A DNA stretch of 64,000 nt, taken from assembly GCA_946902985.2 (NCBI GenBank), contig OX336388.2, positions 124,039,894 to 124,103,893 of the forward strand, read 5' to 3'. This document shows, piece after piece, positions 1-10,842 of this stretch. A program made the position numbers and the translations under genes. Within the stretch, counting starts at the first letter, position 1; each line of letters starts with the position of its first letter. Source of the DNA: Meconema thalassinum. Its lineage: Eukaryota; Arthropoda; Insecta; Orthoptera; Tettigoniidae. The notes beneath the pieces are model-generated. The model was not told where the DNA came from, ran no database searches, and saw only the letters and a program-made list of their open reading frames with translations.

Positions 1-380
1 ATACTTAAAGAGAAGTGTATTTCAAATGGTTCCAACTCTTGCTACCAGATGTCACTGAGACCTAGTGGTGAATGTTGGAACTTTGATAGAGCGTTTCAAC
101 GAAATCTAACATAAAACCATTGGTACAGATCAATATTTGAATACCGTATTAGCAAAGAACCCGGGCCTCAGAGATTTCTAAACGTCTGCGGTCTAACAAA
201 AGTCGAGACCATATGTCATATAAGAACTCTGAGGTGTTTCTCAAAGACTTCTTCGTGTCAGGCCAGAAGGACACGCATCCTCATTTTCTTTTCTTTTCCG
301 TTCGACGCTCCGATAAGAACCAGGAAGACCTTCCACCTTCTAATTGACCTCATCATCAAGGCGAAGGAAGGACTAATGAA
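1..380. other. Unassigned sequence at left edge
   Basis: I see no gene, repeat border or motif that I can name here. It ends where LINE-like A-rich sequence begins. Confidence 0.3.
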
Positions 381-827
381 AAATCCTAAACAAACTTCAA
401 TTGTAAACAAATGGGCACTTTTGAAAAATGAAATAACAAAATCCCAGAAGAAAACATTGGTAGGAAAGAAAGAATAGGTAGAAAACCGTGGATCACTCAG
501 GATATACTAGAATTGATGGATGAAAGGCTGAGATGAAAAGAGATGAAAAGGGGAAAGCATAATATAGACGTGTGAGAAATAAGGTTAACAAGAAGTGCAA
601 GGAAGCGAAAGAAGAATAGTTGAAAGAGAAATGTGCAGGTATAGAAAATTGTCTGAAATTAGCAAAAGTAGATACAGCTTATCGAAGGATTAAGAATACT
701 TTTGGGGAAAAGAAGACTAAGTGCTGTAATATGAAGGATACAAATGGAAAGTCTCTAACAGATAGGGAAGAAAAGGTTGAGAGATGGAAAGCTTACCTTG
801 AGGGAAAGAAGATTGAGAATCATGTAA

Positions 828-1712
828 TTGGAAAGAAAGGAGGAAATTGATGATGATGCGAAAGGAGATTTAATATTGAGGTCAGAATTTGACAGAGCAT
901 TGGAAGACTTAAGCAGGAACAAAGCACCAGGCACAGATGATATAACGATTGAATTGCTACGCTGCATAGGAGATGAAGGTCTGTTCAGGTTATTTCACTT
1001 GGTGTGTAGGATTTATGAGACAGGTGAGGTACCCTTTGATTTCAAGAAGAATGTTATCATCCCTATACCGAAGAAAGTGGAAGCTGACAGATGTGAAGAT
1101 TACTGTAAAATTAGCTTGATTATGCATGTTTCAAAGATCCTGTCTAGAATAATTTACAAGAGGATGGAAAGCCAGATAGAAACGGAGTTGGGTGAAGACC
1201 AGTTTGGTTTTAGGAGAAGGGTAGGAACAAGGGAAGCTGTACTAAGTCTTAGGCTGATTTTGGAAGGTAGAATAAGGAAAGATAAGAGAACGTTCATGGT
1301 GATTGTAGACTTAGAAAAGGCTTTTGATAACGTTGATTGGACTAAATTGTTTGACATTTTGAAAACTATTGGAATAAAGTACAGGGATAGGAGGGTGATC
1401 TACAATCCATACAGAAACCAGACAGCAGTCATTCGAACTGATGGACATGAGAGAGAAGCTGGTATACAGAAAGGTGTAAGGCAAGGCTGTAACTTATCAC
1501 CCATACTTTTCAATCTTTACATTGAACAAACAATGAAGGAAATAGGAGAAAAATTTAAAGTGGGAGTGAAGATTCAAGGAGAAATAATTTCAACTCTGAG
1601 ATTTGCTGATGACATCGTCATCTTGGCTGACACGCTTGAGGATTTGAATGAGTTTTTGAATGGTATGGACTTCATCTTGAGGAAAGAATTCATGATGAAA
1701 ATTAATAAATGA
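828..1712 (+). pseudogene. LINE reverse transcriptase fragment
   Basis: Reverse transcriptase domain of a non-LTR element, used for target-primed reverse transcription. Visible motifs in order: KAPGTDDITIELL near residue 33, IIPIPKK (59-65), QFGFRRRVGTREA (about 125), the first catalytic Asp in IVDLEKAFDNVDW (about 160), the GVRQGCNLSPILFN motif (about 215) and the FADD catalytic box (RFADDIVILAD, about 260). The frame runs into the inserted TIR element after ...MMKINK, so the stop at 1,712 belongs to the insertion. Homology to non-LTR RTs is clear; this copy cannot be functional because the endonuclease and the 5' end are missing. Confidence 0.88.
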
Positions 1713-3395
1713 AGGGCTCGGAGCCAGATAGTGCTATGCCACACTTTTGTCTTTCTGAGAAAAATGCATCTCTAAGTTTGAAAAAAATCTATAAATCAGA
1801 TTTACGTATTTTCTTTTAAGAAAATTTACTTAAGTTGGTTTATGTCTGTTATTACACGTTTTCAGTTTGTAAAATGACATGTATATCTTAAGTACATTTC
1901 GTAAATTGCAATTAAATGAAGGCATGCATGAATAATAGTGGCTTAGCACTTTCTTGCCTCAGAACTTGGCACAGTCAGTAATGAATTATATTTATTATTC
2001 ATCTATTACATATAAATATTTGGCAATATCTATTAAAAGTGTGTTTTATTGTGATATATGAAACAAATGTCGAACAAATGAAAATATTCTTTCATAATGA
2101 TAAGCACAGATTGTTCAGTCAACATTAAGAGGGCAGTCATAATCATCACTTTCTATACCTCCCATCTCTTTGCACTTAAAACGAATGGTGCACTGGCAGT
2201 ATGAACTGGAGTAGATCGTGCAAATCCTTGAACTTCTTTGAGTCAACTGGAATTGGTTCCCCGTACTTCTGAGTGAGCTGGACATCTGCTGGCCGTCCTT
2301 GATTTTCTGTTAATACCCAGAACTGCTTTTTGCATTTACAGTTAGGTCCCAGCTCCTTGGCTGCGTAACTCTCTTTTGTGCTGTCACTGACGTAGGGAGA
2401 ACCTTTGTTTCTTCTTACTCGCCTCTTTTGTACTACTATTTTGATTTCTATTTCCCCAACGAGCTTTCTTCATCTTCATAGGTGTCGTGATGGTTGGTCT
2501 AATGGTAGTTTCATCCTTTTCCTGAAAATGAATATCACCACTTAGATAATTTCTATAAAAAGGCCACAAAAATATAGGTTAAATGATGCAGAATAGCAGT
2601 TTTAAATTGTATTATATCTCATGAAGATATTGTGTCATTTTACGTATTAAGTATAACGGAATGTCAACAATCTGCTTGTGGTTATTATTGTTGCATAGCA
2701 ATTAAACCTTGACTTTGAGAAAATATAAATATAAGTACATTGGACAAACTTTCGGTAGTATAGTGCTATGTCCACTGCAGAATACCATGCTACTTATTCA
2801 AGAGTCATATGCTGTATGTTTAATCTAGCATGCTGTCTAAGCTTAATATACAAATATGCACTGCATAATATACTAAATATGTTACCTACACGTACCAGAA
2901 AGATCAGATAAATTATTTTGGTTATAGCATACAATGCAACATTAACTGGGCAAATTTTTCAGCAATACAGTGCTATGCCATTATATCAAAGAAAATGTAA
3001 TACTTAGGCTACCCCAGATGACTCTTTCTCAGAAGATTCTTCTTCATATGTACGAAGAATATATTCCTCTTCATAATCTGAAAGAACAGCTTCCGAATCG
3101 CTAAATGTTCCTGAAATAACAAAACCTTTTTCCGAACTGATGTATTTCCACTGCTACAATCAGGCGATGCCATCTTGTGAAACTTGGTGGCTTATTAGGG
3201 TACTCTTGCTGAAATATTCAGTGTCATCTCTTTGATGCAATAAGAAACTTGAGTACCTCTGCTGCTATAGGCCTATAGCGTAATATGAGAAACTAACATA
3301 GCTATTGGATAGTGCTGCACCTAGCGATAATGAGAAAACTACCAGCTCACTTAAGAGGAAAATGTGGCATAGCACTATCTTGCTCCGAGCCCTTC
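1711..3395. mobile_element. 1,685-bp TIR DNA transposon inserted in a LINE
   Basis: Terminal inverted repeats of about 35 bp begin GAAGGGCTCGGAGC at 1,711 and end GCTCCGAGCCCTTC at 3,395; both ends continue with a shared GATAGTGCTATGCCACA core. A 4-bp direct repeat AAAT (1,707-1,710 and 3,396-3,399) flanks it and its removal rejoins the LINE frame exactly. The interior is AT-rich apart from a minus-strand coding relic at 2,176-2,475. The superfamily is not assigned. Confidence 0.8.
2176..2475 (-). pseudogene. Internally deleted transposon protein relic
   Basis: On the minus strand an open stretch of roughly 95 codons ends at a TAA (2,176-2,178). It reads GSPYVSDSTKESYAAKELG, then PNCKCKKQF, and near its C-terminus IPVDSKKFKDLHDLLQF. 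From memory this looks like the N-terminal (C-x-C basic) and C-terminal pieces of an uncharacterised protein that is repeated in arthropod genomes, joined by an internal deletion. There is no start codon in this frame. It lies inside the TIR element at 1,711-3,395, so it may be what remains of that element's own gene. The family is not named and function is unknown. Confidence 0.4.
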
Positions 3396-3985
3396 AAATG
3401 TAAAACAAAAATATTGGAATGCACCCGAAAAAAAATAATCAGAAACCTCTATGGACATCACATTGGCAGGTGAAAAGTTGAAGGAAGTGAAGACTTCTGT
3501 TACTTAGAAAGCAAAATAATCAGTGATGGACGAAACAAAGAGGATATAAAAAGTAGGTTGGCTCAGGCAAGGAAAGCATTTCTACAAAAAAAAAAGGAAT
3601 CTGTTGACATCGAATATAGATTTAGGTATTTGGAAGTCATTTTTGAAAGCCTTTGTCTGGAGCGTGGCCCTCTATGGAAGTGAAACTTGGACTATTGGTG
3701 CAGCAGAAAAGAGGAGAATTGAAGCGTTTGAAATATGGTGTTACAGGAGACTGATGAAGATCAGATGGGTAGGTAGGGTTACAAACGAAGCGGTATTAAG
3801 GCGAGTGGGAGAGGAGAGATGTTTCTGGCGACTGCTAATGAAGAGAAGAGATAGGTTGGTAGGACATATCTAAGACACCCAGGAATAGCAAGCTTAGTTT
3901 TGGAAGGAAGTATCGAGGACAAGAACTGTAGGGGTAGACCAAAGTTAGAGTATGTTAAACAGATTGCCTCCAGCCGTTAAATATT

Positions 3986-4225
3986 TACGTTGATATGTTA
4001 CATAATACAATACCGTAGTTGTAACTTACTATGGATCCATATTTCTTGACATTTATGTCATAGATACCTCAGCTTGTAACTGCATAATCAATTTGTCACC
4101 CAGATGAGAAACTAGGATGGCTGGTATACAGTACGGTATTCCCGACAATGTTCATGTCAAGGTGTCAAAAACAACATAAATACATAATATTGAGAGCATT
4201 GAAATAACTGTTTCAGAACAAATCA
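3986..4225. other. Unassigned spacer
   Basis: AT-rich sequence between the truncated LINE 3' end and a candidate exon. No feature was recognised. Confidence 0.3.
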
Positions 4226-4370
4226 TCAGTGAGCTGTTTTAATATGGATGGACATTGGTGTCTGCTGCAAAACCATGTTATCAAGGATTGTTGTTGTTGC
4301 TGCTTGAATGTTGCCACCATTAGCCATATCAACTTGTGTACAGATGCCGGCATTCAGCTGTGCACTTGAC
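4226..4370 (-). CDS. Candidate terminal coding exon of an unknown host gene
   Basis: On the minus strand a pyrimidine-rich tract (CTACACCTACCTCCTACCTC) is followed by CAAG, a plausible 3' splice site with the exon starting at 4,370. The frame is then open for 47 codons to a TGA at 4,226-4,228 and includes AQLNAGICTQVDMANGG, IQAATTTILDNMVLQQ and a terminal IKTAH. Composition is protein-like and unlike the neighbouring repeats. I do not recognise the family. It could instead be a fragment of an unrecognised repeat; no upstream exon is visible nearby. Confidence 0.35.
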
Positions 4371-4559
4371 CTTGAGAGGTAGGAGGTAGGTGTAGAGTGG
4401 TGCTGGAAGCAAGCCGAATACTTCCCTATCTGAGAACATTGACGCGTGTGACAGTAGGTTGTCACAATCAGAAACAGACACACTCAGTGTGGCAAATGTT
4501 TTAAGTTGCAGTAGTATACCGGGAGAGTGGGATGGGGAAGTACAGCGCTACCTTCCCGG

Positions 4560-4655
4560 TAACTGTATGTATAGGTTGTATGTAGTGGTATATGCATTTG
4601 TAGGCGAGACTAGGATTGGGAAGGAGGCAGTCATGGCCTTAATTTAGGAACCATC
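4560..4655 (+). repeat. SINE tail fragment
   Basis: This stretch (GTATGTATAGGTTG..., GGATTGGGAAGGAGGCAGT, CATGGCCTTAATTTAGGAAC) resembles 6,725-6,815, part of the composite SINE family described at 6,620-7,012. No duplication is visible at its ends. Confidence 0.5.
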
Positions 4656-4984
4656 ATTTGAGTGAATCATTGTGTTGTGAACTAAGCCAAACACGTCTCA
4701 ATTTTGCATGTTGCAAACAGACTAGGATTAATTATTTGATTGCAATAAAACCCAGGACCTTTAGGACATGAGTCTCAATATGTAGGCTACTCCTGAGATC
4801 ACTGAAAGTGACTCATGTTTAAAGGATACCAAACAATGTAGACACATGTAAATTTATGAACAAGGGAATAATCACTTTCCTTTCAATATACTTTACCAGT
4901 TTGTGCCATACCAATAGGCCTACTGTTTTAAGGTGTAGCACGTTTTGTGTTCCTTAGGATATGCAGTTATTCGAGCGTAAGGAC

Positions 4985-5285
4985 ATGAGAGAGGAGCTGG
5001 TATTCAGAAAGGTGTAAGGCAAGGCCACAACTTATCACCCATACTTTTCAATCTATACATTGAACAAGCAATGAAGGAAATTGGAGAAAAATTCATAGGA
5101 GTAAAGATTCAAGCAGAAATAATTTCAACTTGGAGATTTGCTGATGACATCGCCATCTTAGCTGACACACCAGAGAATTTGAATGAGTTTTCAAATGGTA
5201 TGGATTGAGTCTTGAGAAAAGAATTCATGATGAAAAGTAATAAAATATGTAAAACAAAAATATTGGATTGCAGTCGAAATAGATC
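4985..5285 (+). mobile_element. LINE type A fragment (RT palm)
   Basis: About 300 bp nearly identical in layout to 1,445-1,710 of the first LINE. It contains GIQKGVRQG, LSPILFNLYIEQAMKEIGEK and RFADDIAILAD, followed by the uninterrupted continuation KICKTKILDCSRN. A TGA interrupts the frame after SNGMD. It is useful as an independent copy showing the empty site of the insertion at 1,711-3,395. Confidence 0.85.
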
Positions 5286-5289
5286 ACTG

Positions 5290-6615
5290 AAATAACTGAA
5301 ATCCTCCATGCCCATTTACAGGATATTTCCTTGAGAAGCTTAGCCCTCATTCTTCCATGTCTAGTGTCTTATAAGTTACATTCCACATATATTGTATTTA
5401 TAGCTTGATGTTTGTATTCTTACAGATCTGTCCACTGGATCCAGGTGAACAGCAAGTTGCAAGAGCAGAACTGGACGAGAATGCATTTTCAATAGTGTCG
5501 TTCATTCTATACTAGACCTGTATATATACAACAATTTTATTTTTACATTGTGTAATGCAACATAATAATAAAAAAATGTTTCAATCACCTATGGTTTTCA
5601 TATATCTTTCTCCTTCCTTCTCATATCACATTTGGAAGAGTAATAAGAGAGTCATGGGGTTCAAACAAGAATTTGGAACCTGTGTAGGGTAGTGGGTAGG
5701 GGGTTATTATTTAAATTATTCTATAGTCAGATTTGGAGGTTATGTAGGTCAGGGAGAAAAGGGGTGGGGGGGGGGGGAGAGGGTATGGGATGTGCTCTGG
5801 AATTTGGAGGTTATGTCAGCAGACATGACTCAATATTTCATTTTATAGCTTTCAACTTATAAAACTTGTTAGATAATTGATTTTTACGGTGTATAGTTGA
5901 TGAACTAACGTCAATGCATTATTATAATTATGAAAATATATAGCTACATAAGTACGGTACGTTTACTGCCAACATTACAAAGTGGACAACAAATTTCATA
6001 ATGTATCAGTATATTGTTGATTGCTTGTGATACATTTTGTCAGGCTAATATTGTCAAAGGTAATAGCTATTAATGTTAATTGATCCACAAAGGGACTATA
6101 TCTGCGTAATATCCATAGAAATAAGCTGATATGTTAAGGATTTAGTTCTTTATGTTTCCCCTACCGAGGAGAAATGATTGTTTTTTGAAGCCGGAGTATG
6201 GGCAGATTTAAGGAAAATTATTTAACATGGGAGGTGGGACTCTGGTATTACATTCTCTTTGGCTTAAGTTATTACAGAGCAGAATCTGTAGTATTTGCTT
6301 GAATTCAGCTTTGTGTCAATCTCCTCCATCGCCATATCATTTCATAAAAGAGGATTAATGGTAAGTTGCATTATCAATTACACTTCTTGCACATTTTATA
6401 AGGAAATTCAGCATTTATAAGTTTAAATTAGGGTGAGAAAGCTACATCGTACAATTGAAATAACACAGGATGAAAGCATAAACTCTATTACTACATTTTC
6501 AATTGACGTGTCTTCTTGGTCTTTAAGCCTCTGCGAGAGATTAGGAGTCTCCTTAATCCTCCCTAATCCCATATATTAAGTTAAATTCGATTATGGGGAA
6601 AGGATTTTGAGTCTT
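5290..6615. other. Unassigned AT-rich sequence with a G tract
   Basis: No coding or transposon signature was recognised. It contains G-rich sequence at 5,752-5,800 with an uninterrupted run of about 13 G. Otherwise AT-rich. Confidence 0.3.
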
Positions 6616-6619
6616 CCCC

Positions 6620-7012
6620 AAAGCATATAAATGTGGTTGTTGTTGATTTGTTTAGGGGCTTTGCGACATCGTGGTGTGTAGCCTCCTACACTTGGGTGTG
6701 AGTGAAATTTGTCTGATAACCTATCATATTGTGATGGCTGTATAAGTGTGTGTATTTGTAAGTCAAATGAGGATTGGGAAGAAGACGGCCGTGGCCTTAA
6801 GTTAGGAACTATCCCAGCATTTGCGTGGGAAACCACGGAAAACAACTTGAAAGATGGCCTAGGTGGAAATCGAACCCACCTCTTCTCAGGTTTGCCTCGC
6901 GAGGCTGAGTGTACCCCGTTACAGCCCCAAGACCAGATTTAAATTTCTTGGCAGAGCCCTCCGGGACGAGAGCCAAACATGCTAGCCGCTATCTATCAGC
7001 TGGCCGGTCTAA
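6620..7012 (-). repeat. tRNA-derived composite SINE, minus orientation
   Basis: Read on the minus strand it starts with a tRNA-like head (GGCTAGCATGTTTGG near 6,985 and a B-box-like GGGTTCGATTTCC near 6,872), followed by ACACTCAGCCTCGCGAGG. The tail is built around AGGTTATCAGACAAATTT and ACACCCAAGTGTAGGAGGCT, and it ends near CCCCTAAACAAATCAAC. The same tail occurs at 7,185-7,285, 7,320-7,490, 8,700-8,780 and 11,750-11,835. Head-like and tail-like parts are also found separately, so the element is composite. Confidence 0.65.
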
Positions 7013-7139
7013 CAGTAGCGACCTAAAAGCATATGTTATGCTATTTTTGCTGTGAACGAATGTGAAGTCTATAAGAACTACCATCGCAAATATTTCCACC
7101 TCAGTGTGGGTGGAGTATAACACATGATTCCTCTGGTCA

Positions 7140-7500
7140 GAAAAGATCACCTCCTTCCCAATCTTCACCACACACTACTACAGACACCACAATATCACAG
7201 GTTATCAAACAAATTTTATATAAGCATATACACACAAGGGGCTAAATAACCACAATGTCACAAAGGCTCTAATTGAATTAACAACAACAGCCATCATGAA
7301 TGTGGCTTTCCATGGTTTCTCACATCTGCTCCAGGCAAATGCCGTGATGGCACGTCTGTCTCCTTCCCAATCCTCACCTCATTTACACTGGTACAGATAA
7401 TACAATAACATTAGTTATCAGACAAATTCCACACACATACCCAAGTACACGGGGCTGAATGATCACGATGCCCAAGCCTCTCAAATGAAACAACATTATC
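7140..7500 (+). repeat. Two SINE tail fragments in tandem
   Basis: The stretches 7,140-7,285 and 7,320-7,495 both follow the order CTCCTTCCCAATC, CTCACC, TACAGA, a TTATCA(A/G)ACAAATT block, an ACACGGGGCT-like block and ATGACC/ATCACGATG. They match the 3' part of the composite SINE and lack its tRNA-like head. Confidence 0.55.
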
Positions 7501-7582
7501 AACAACAATCTGATTAGAAAAACGTGAATAACGTACAGTGAAAGGTACGCGTTTGTTCTAACTAAACACAGAATTACTCTAT

Positions 7583-7735
7583 GTCCGAGTAGGTCAGGTG
7601 TTAGTTATTGAGGTTTTAATGGGCGGAGCTACAAGGTCATCTGCCTCTAGTAGGGCAAGTGTTAGTTATTGAGGTTTTAAGGGGCGGAACTACGAGGTCA
7701 TCTTCCCCGAGTAGAGCAAGTGGTTCTCCATGTTA
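7583..7735. repeat. 61-bp tandem duplication
   Basis: Two units, 7,583-7,643 and 7,644-7,704, share GTTAGTTATTGAGGTTTTAA, GGGCGGA(G/A)CTAC and AGGTCATCT. A partial third unit (CGAGTAGAGCAAGTG) follows. A 23-bp stretch of the unit recurs inverted at 41,825-41,847. Confidence 0.6.
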
Positions 7736-7745
7736 CTGTGATCAC

Positions 7746-8380
7746 TAGGGTTCGGAGGTTTAAGACCTAAAGAAGTTCAAAATATGCAAGCAAATATGCC
7801 CTAAAAACTAGCTAAATATGACCTTAAAACTATAAAATATGACCTAGAAAACATGGCATTTCCTTGTTTGCTAATTGCTTCTGAGCTAAATAATATCTAC
7901 TGGAGTGGCATTCTATTGAAAGGTGGAAGCACACTATCGTCATGTTTTGTGACCTCATGCGTACAGTGTCGCAATCTAACTTGTCCAGAAAGATGTGCTA
8001 AAAGACGTCCGTAGAGGAGCGCCTTCTTGGAATCAGGTCTTCTAAACCTGCTATCTGCCTGTTCCGGGAAAAGAAAGAAAATTATATCTACTACACTATT
8101 CGGAAATCCTGTGTTTGAAACTCGACGCAGATAACACGTACCTTGTTAACGACGCCTCAATTTAAACAAAAATGCTGAAATTATAACCAAATATGACCTT
8201 ATATCACTAAAATATGACCAAATATGACCAAAACAATAAAAATGACCAAAATATGCATTTATAGGCAACATCAAATTGCTTTAAACGTGGTCAGGGACCC
8301 GTCATTCAAACTTATTTTTCAGATTTCGGGTAAAATGAGCTCAGGAAAAAATATGACTTTTCCTTAACATCCGAACCTTG
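7746..8380. mobile_element. hAT-like non-autonomous element (635 bp)
   Basis: Ends are TAGGGTTCGGA at 7,746 and TCCGAACCTTG at 8,380. They are flanked by 8-bp repeats GTGATCAC (7,738-7,745) and GTGATCCC (8,381-8,388), one mismatch. The interior is rich in AAATATGACC-type words (8,190-8,250) and has no coding capacity. Related by its ends to the element at 46,202-46,659. Confidence 0.65.
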
Positions 8381-8459
8381 GTGATCCCTTTGTGAGAGAC
8401 CGTTCTACGTCAGCAGCCTGACAACAACGATTCAAGGGCCACATGTCAACGGACGGGTT

Positions 8460-8800
8460 CCCTCCCTCCTCGCCTCGTTGCGTAGTGGCTAGCATTCTTG
8501 GCTGTCACCGCGGGGACCCGGGTTCGAAATTTGGTTCAGGTCTGAGGGCTGGAACGGGTTACACTCAGCCTATATTTACAATATTTGCAAGCTGCGAAGG
8601 GGGCAAAAGGGGCTACTCAACCAGCTCCATGGAAGTAGTTTTCAGAGGTTGGTATACGGTAGCCATGTTCGCTTCTTACCCAAATCTTACCTCAATTACA
8701 AATACACACACTAGTACAGACATCACAGTGACAGGTTATCAAACAAATTCTACACACCCAAGTACACGGGACGATATGACCTTCAGAAATGTAATCAAGG
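8460..8800 (+). repeat. tRNA-derived composite SINE
   Basis: A tRNA-like head with A-box TAGTGGCTAGCATTCTTGG (8,484) and B-box GGGTTCGAAATT (8,520) is followed by GGAACGGGTTACACTCAGCC. The shared SINE tail (AGGTTATCAAACAAATTCTA, ACACCCAAGTACACGG) then covers 8,735-8,772. An ORF spanning it (8,443-8,904) is a by-product of the repeat. Confidence 0.65.
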
Positions 8801-9099
8801 AAATTGATGCCGAGCGCTTTATTGTAGATGGAATGAACTCTTGCCGACCAACGAATGAACCATACTCGCAAGCAAGACTAAATCCTGGACGATGCACAAT
8901 ATGAGAAGTTCACAGTGAAATTTACAACAGACTCACGGTGACATGATAACTTGGGGTAACAATGAATGCTCGTCACATAATGATATATCCATCAAAATGT
9001 AATCTGTATGTCACGAGCAGTCTTAATCACCCCCTTGGATGCTGAAAGAATGAAACGACAGAATAGCTTACAATATTGTACAATCGAGAGAGCTAATAA

Positions 9100-9828
9100 C
9101 ATGGTGGCCACTCAAATCGGTCAACGATTTTCCGGAGTTTTCCAGGAATTTTCCAGGAGTAATTCTCATTTTTCCAGACTTAAAAATAAGCGCGAGTTCG
9201 GGGGAGGGCTTTATCGGTTGCCTACTTCATGACCAAAATAAAGCAGTTGTGTTTGGTTTACTTATACAGACGTGGACAAAAATTAGTGGTGATTGCGTTA
9301 TTGATACGCAAGCCTACACACAAATGATTTAATTGTTGTTTTAAAAAGCCTTTGTGACTCAAATATGCGCTTTTAAAAAAAGAGAAAAGAATGCTGCCTG
9401 CAATTTCATTGCGGTGAAGTTGTCTAAACTCAATATGTTTTTAAAAAAATACTATCGCGTGTTCTCCCACACAGAAACAGGTAGCCTGAGGACATTTCTT
9501 TCCTTAACGATAGTGCTCACCCAAAACCGCAGCGGGAGTATGATTTAAGATAAAACACGGTGCGTAAATTTCCAGTTAAAAATAAGCAGCGTTTGCCGAG
9601 CGACCGCTAGATGGCCCTTGCTACCCCATCCGCGATATCATGACGTCGAGGACTAAGAGCGGACTGGGAATTTTAGCAGTGGATGGAAAGATTTTTATAA
9701 TTAATTAACAGTGGCTATTTTCCAGGAGTTTTCAAATGTTTCATTATTTTCCAGGAGTTTTCCAGACCTAATAAAAATCCAGGAGTTTTCCAGGATTTCC
9801 AGGTTTTCCAGGAGTAGTGGCCACCATG
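9100..9828. mobile_element. 729-bp TIR element with TTTTCCAGG-rich ends
   Basis: The inverted termini are CATGGTGGCCACT (9,100) and AGTGGCCACCATG (ending 9,828). A 6-bp repeat TAATAA flanks both sides (9,094-9,099 and 9,829-9,834). Both subterminal regions consist of repeated GGAGTTTTCCAGGA words (9,126-9,178 and 9,720-9,812). The centre has no gene. Confidence 0.65.
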
Positions 9829-9834
9829 TAATAA

Positions 9835-10280
9835 TGACTTCAAGGAAATTAAAAGAAACGCCCAAGAACACAACTAGACGAGGTGTAACAGCTCGAAGCC
9901 AGGGAAGGGAGATGATCTCGAATGCTTATTGGTCTCATATGTTTAACACTTAGGCCGGTATGACGTTTTGTATCTCCAGTGTAGTGCATCACAAATAATA
10001 ATGATTCATCCAATTCTTTTTCGATGGCTTAGGTAGCAAGTTAAAAATGAAAAGGACAGTTAGGTAGATATGCACGGTATGTCACGTGGTCTGGTCTGAG
10101 TGACAGGAGCAGCGAACGAGAATGTGGCAACGCCGGGCACTAATTCAAGATATCCAGGACCTTCTATACTACCGGGCCTGACACTGCAATCCAAGATGGC
10201 CGCCGTAATTGGTGGTCGGACATCAAACGCATGACGTGTGTCCGAATCCAACACAACACAAAATAACATCATGGCGTGAT
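9835..10280. other. Unassigned spacer
   Basis: No repeat border or coding signal that I can support was seen in this stretch. Confidence 0.3.
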
Positions 10281-10284
10281 TTTG

Positions 10285-10450
10285 TCTGCTGTTAATTCAT
10301 TTTATAGGCTTGGGACATCTTGGTCATCAGCCCCGTGCAGTTGGGTGTGGGTTGAATTCCTCCGATTACGTGATGACTGTTGTATTGTGTGTAGCTATAT
10401 AAGGGACAGGCATGGGGAGGTGCCCCAGGAGTGAAATAAGGTACTACGGA
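10285..10450 (+). repeat. SINE head repeat (copy 1)
   Basis: It begins TTTTGTCTGCTGTTAATTCA, continues with TCTTGGTCATCAGCCCCGTG and a GTGGGTTGAATTCC B-box-like block. The first 95 bp also occur at 12,700-12,800. Beyond that the two copies diverge. Confidence 0.55.
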
Positions 10451-10599
10451 AGGTCCATTAGGAAAGAATAAAAATAATGTTGAGGCCCACAGGAGAAATC
10501 TGCCGAATATCTTGGCTGAGTGGACAAGGAAAGTTGTAACTGTTCCTGTAGGAATTTCAATTTATTTTTAGTACATATTATTCTTAAAAATAAAAGTGA

Positions 10600-10735
10600 C
10601 CAACCAGGTGTTGTAGTTCTTGGTTGTCACTTCTGGGGTCCATGTTTGATTCCTGACTGCCAAGAAATCTAATTCTAGTCTGAGGGTAAGAACAGGGTAT
10701 ACACAGCCTAGTGAGGTAAACCGGGAAATGTTGGG
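10600..10735 (+). repeat. Diverged SINE head fragment
   Basis: GTTTGATTCCTGAC (10,646) and GGGTATACACAGCCTAGTGA (10,695) match, with divergence, the head and the ACTCAGCCTCGTGAGG block of the SINE at 31,068. Confidence 0.45.
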
Positions 10736-10842
10736 TTCTATTCTCCGCTTAGCCACCCAGCAAGTGGCTTACCTTGGGTTCCCACACTTCCGACGCTCAA
10801 TCCGACCACGGCGGCTATGGCGTTCCCACACATACTGAAGAT

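Larger units (their letters stand above)
390..3985 (+). mobile_element. LINE (type A), 5'-truncated, split by a TIR element
   Basis: This is a non-LTR retrotransposon relic. The segment 390-1,710 encodes the linker and reverse transcriptase; 3,400-3,985 encodes the C-terminal region with the pattern ETWT...RRIEAFEIWCYRRLMKI and then a CRGRPKLE-like tail. The two halves are separated by the DNA transposon at 1,711-3,395. Removing that element and one AAAT duplication restores an open frame (INK followed by CKTKILEC). The linker ORF (620-847) and the RT ORF (828-1,712) are in different frames, so the copy is already frameshifted. The endonuclease domain is absent. Related fragments lie at 4,985-5,285, 52,080-53,240 and 57,690-57,935. 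I do not assign a LINE clade with confidence. Confidence 0.85.

Noticed and set aside
8443..8904. 153-codon ORF
   Set aside because: It spans the tRNA-like head and tail of a SINE and its translation has no recognisable domain.
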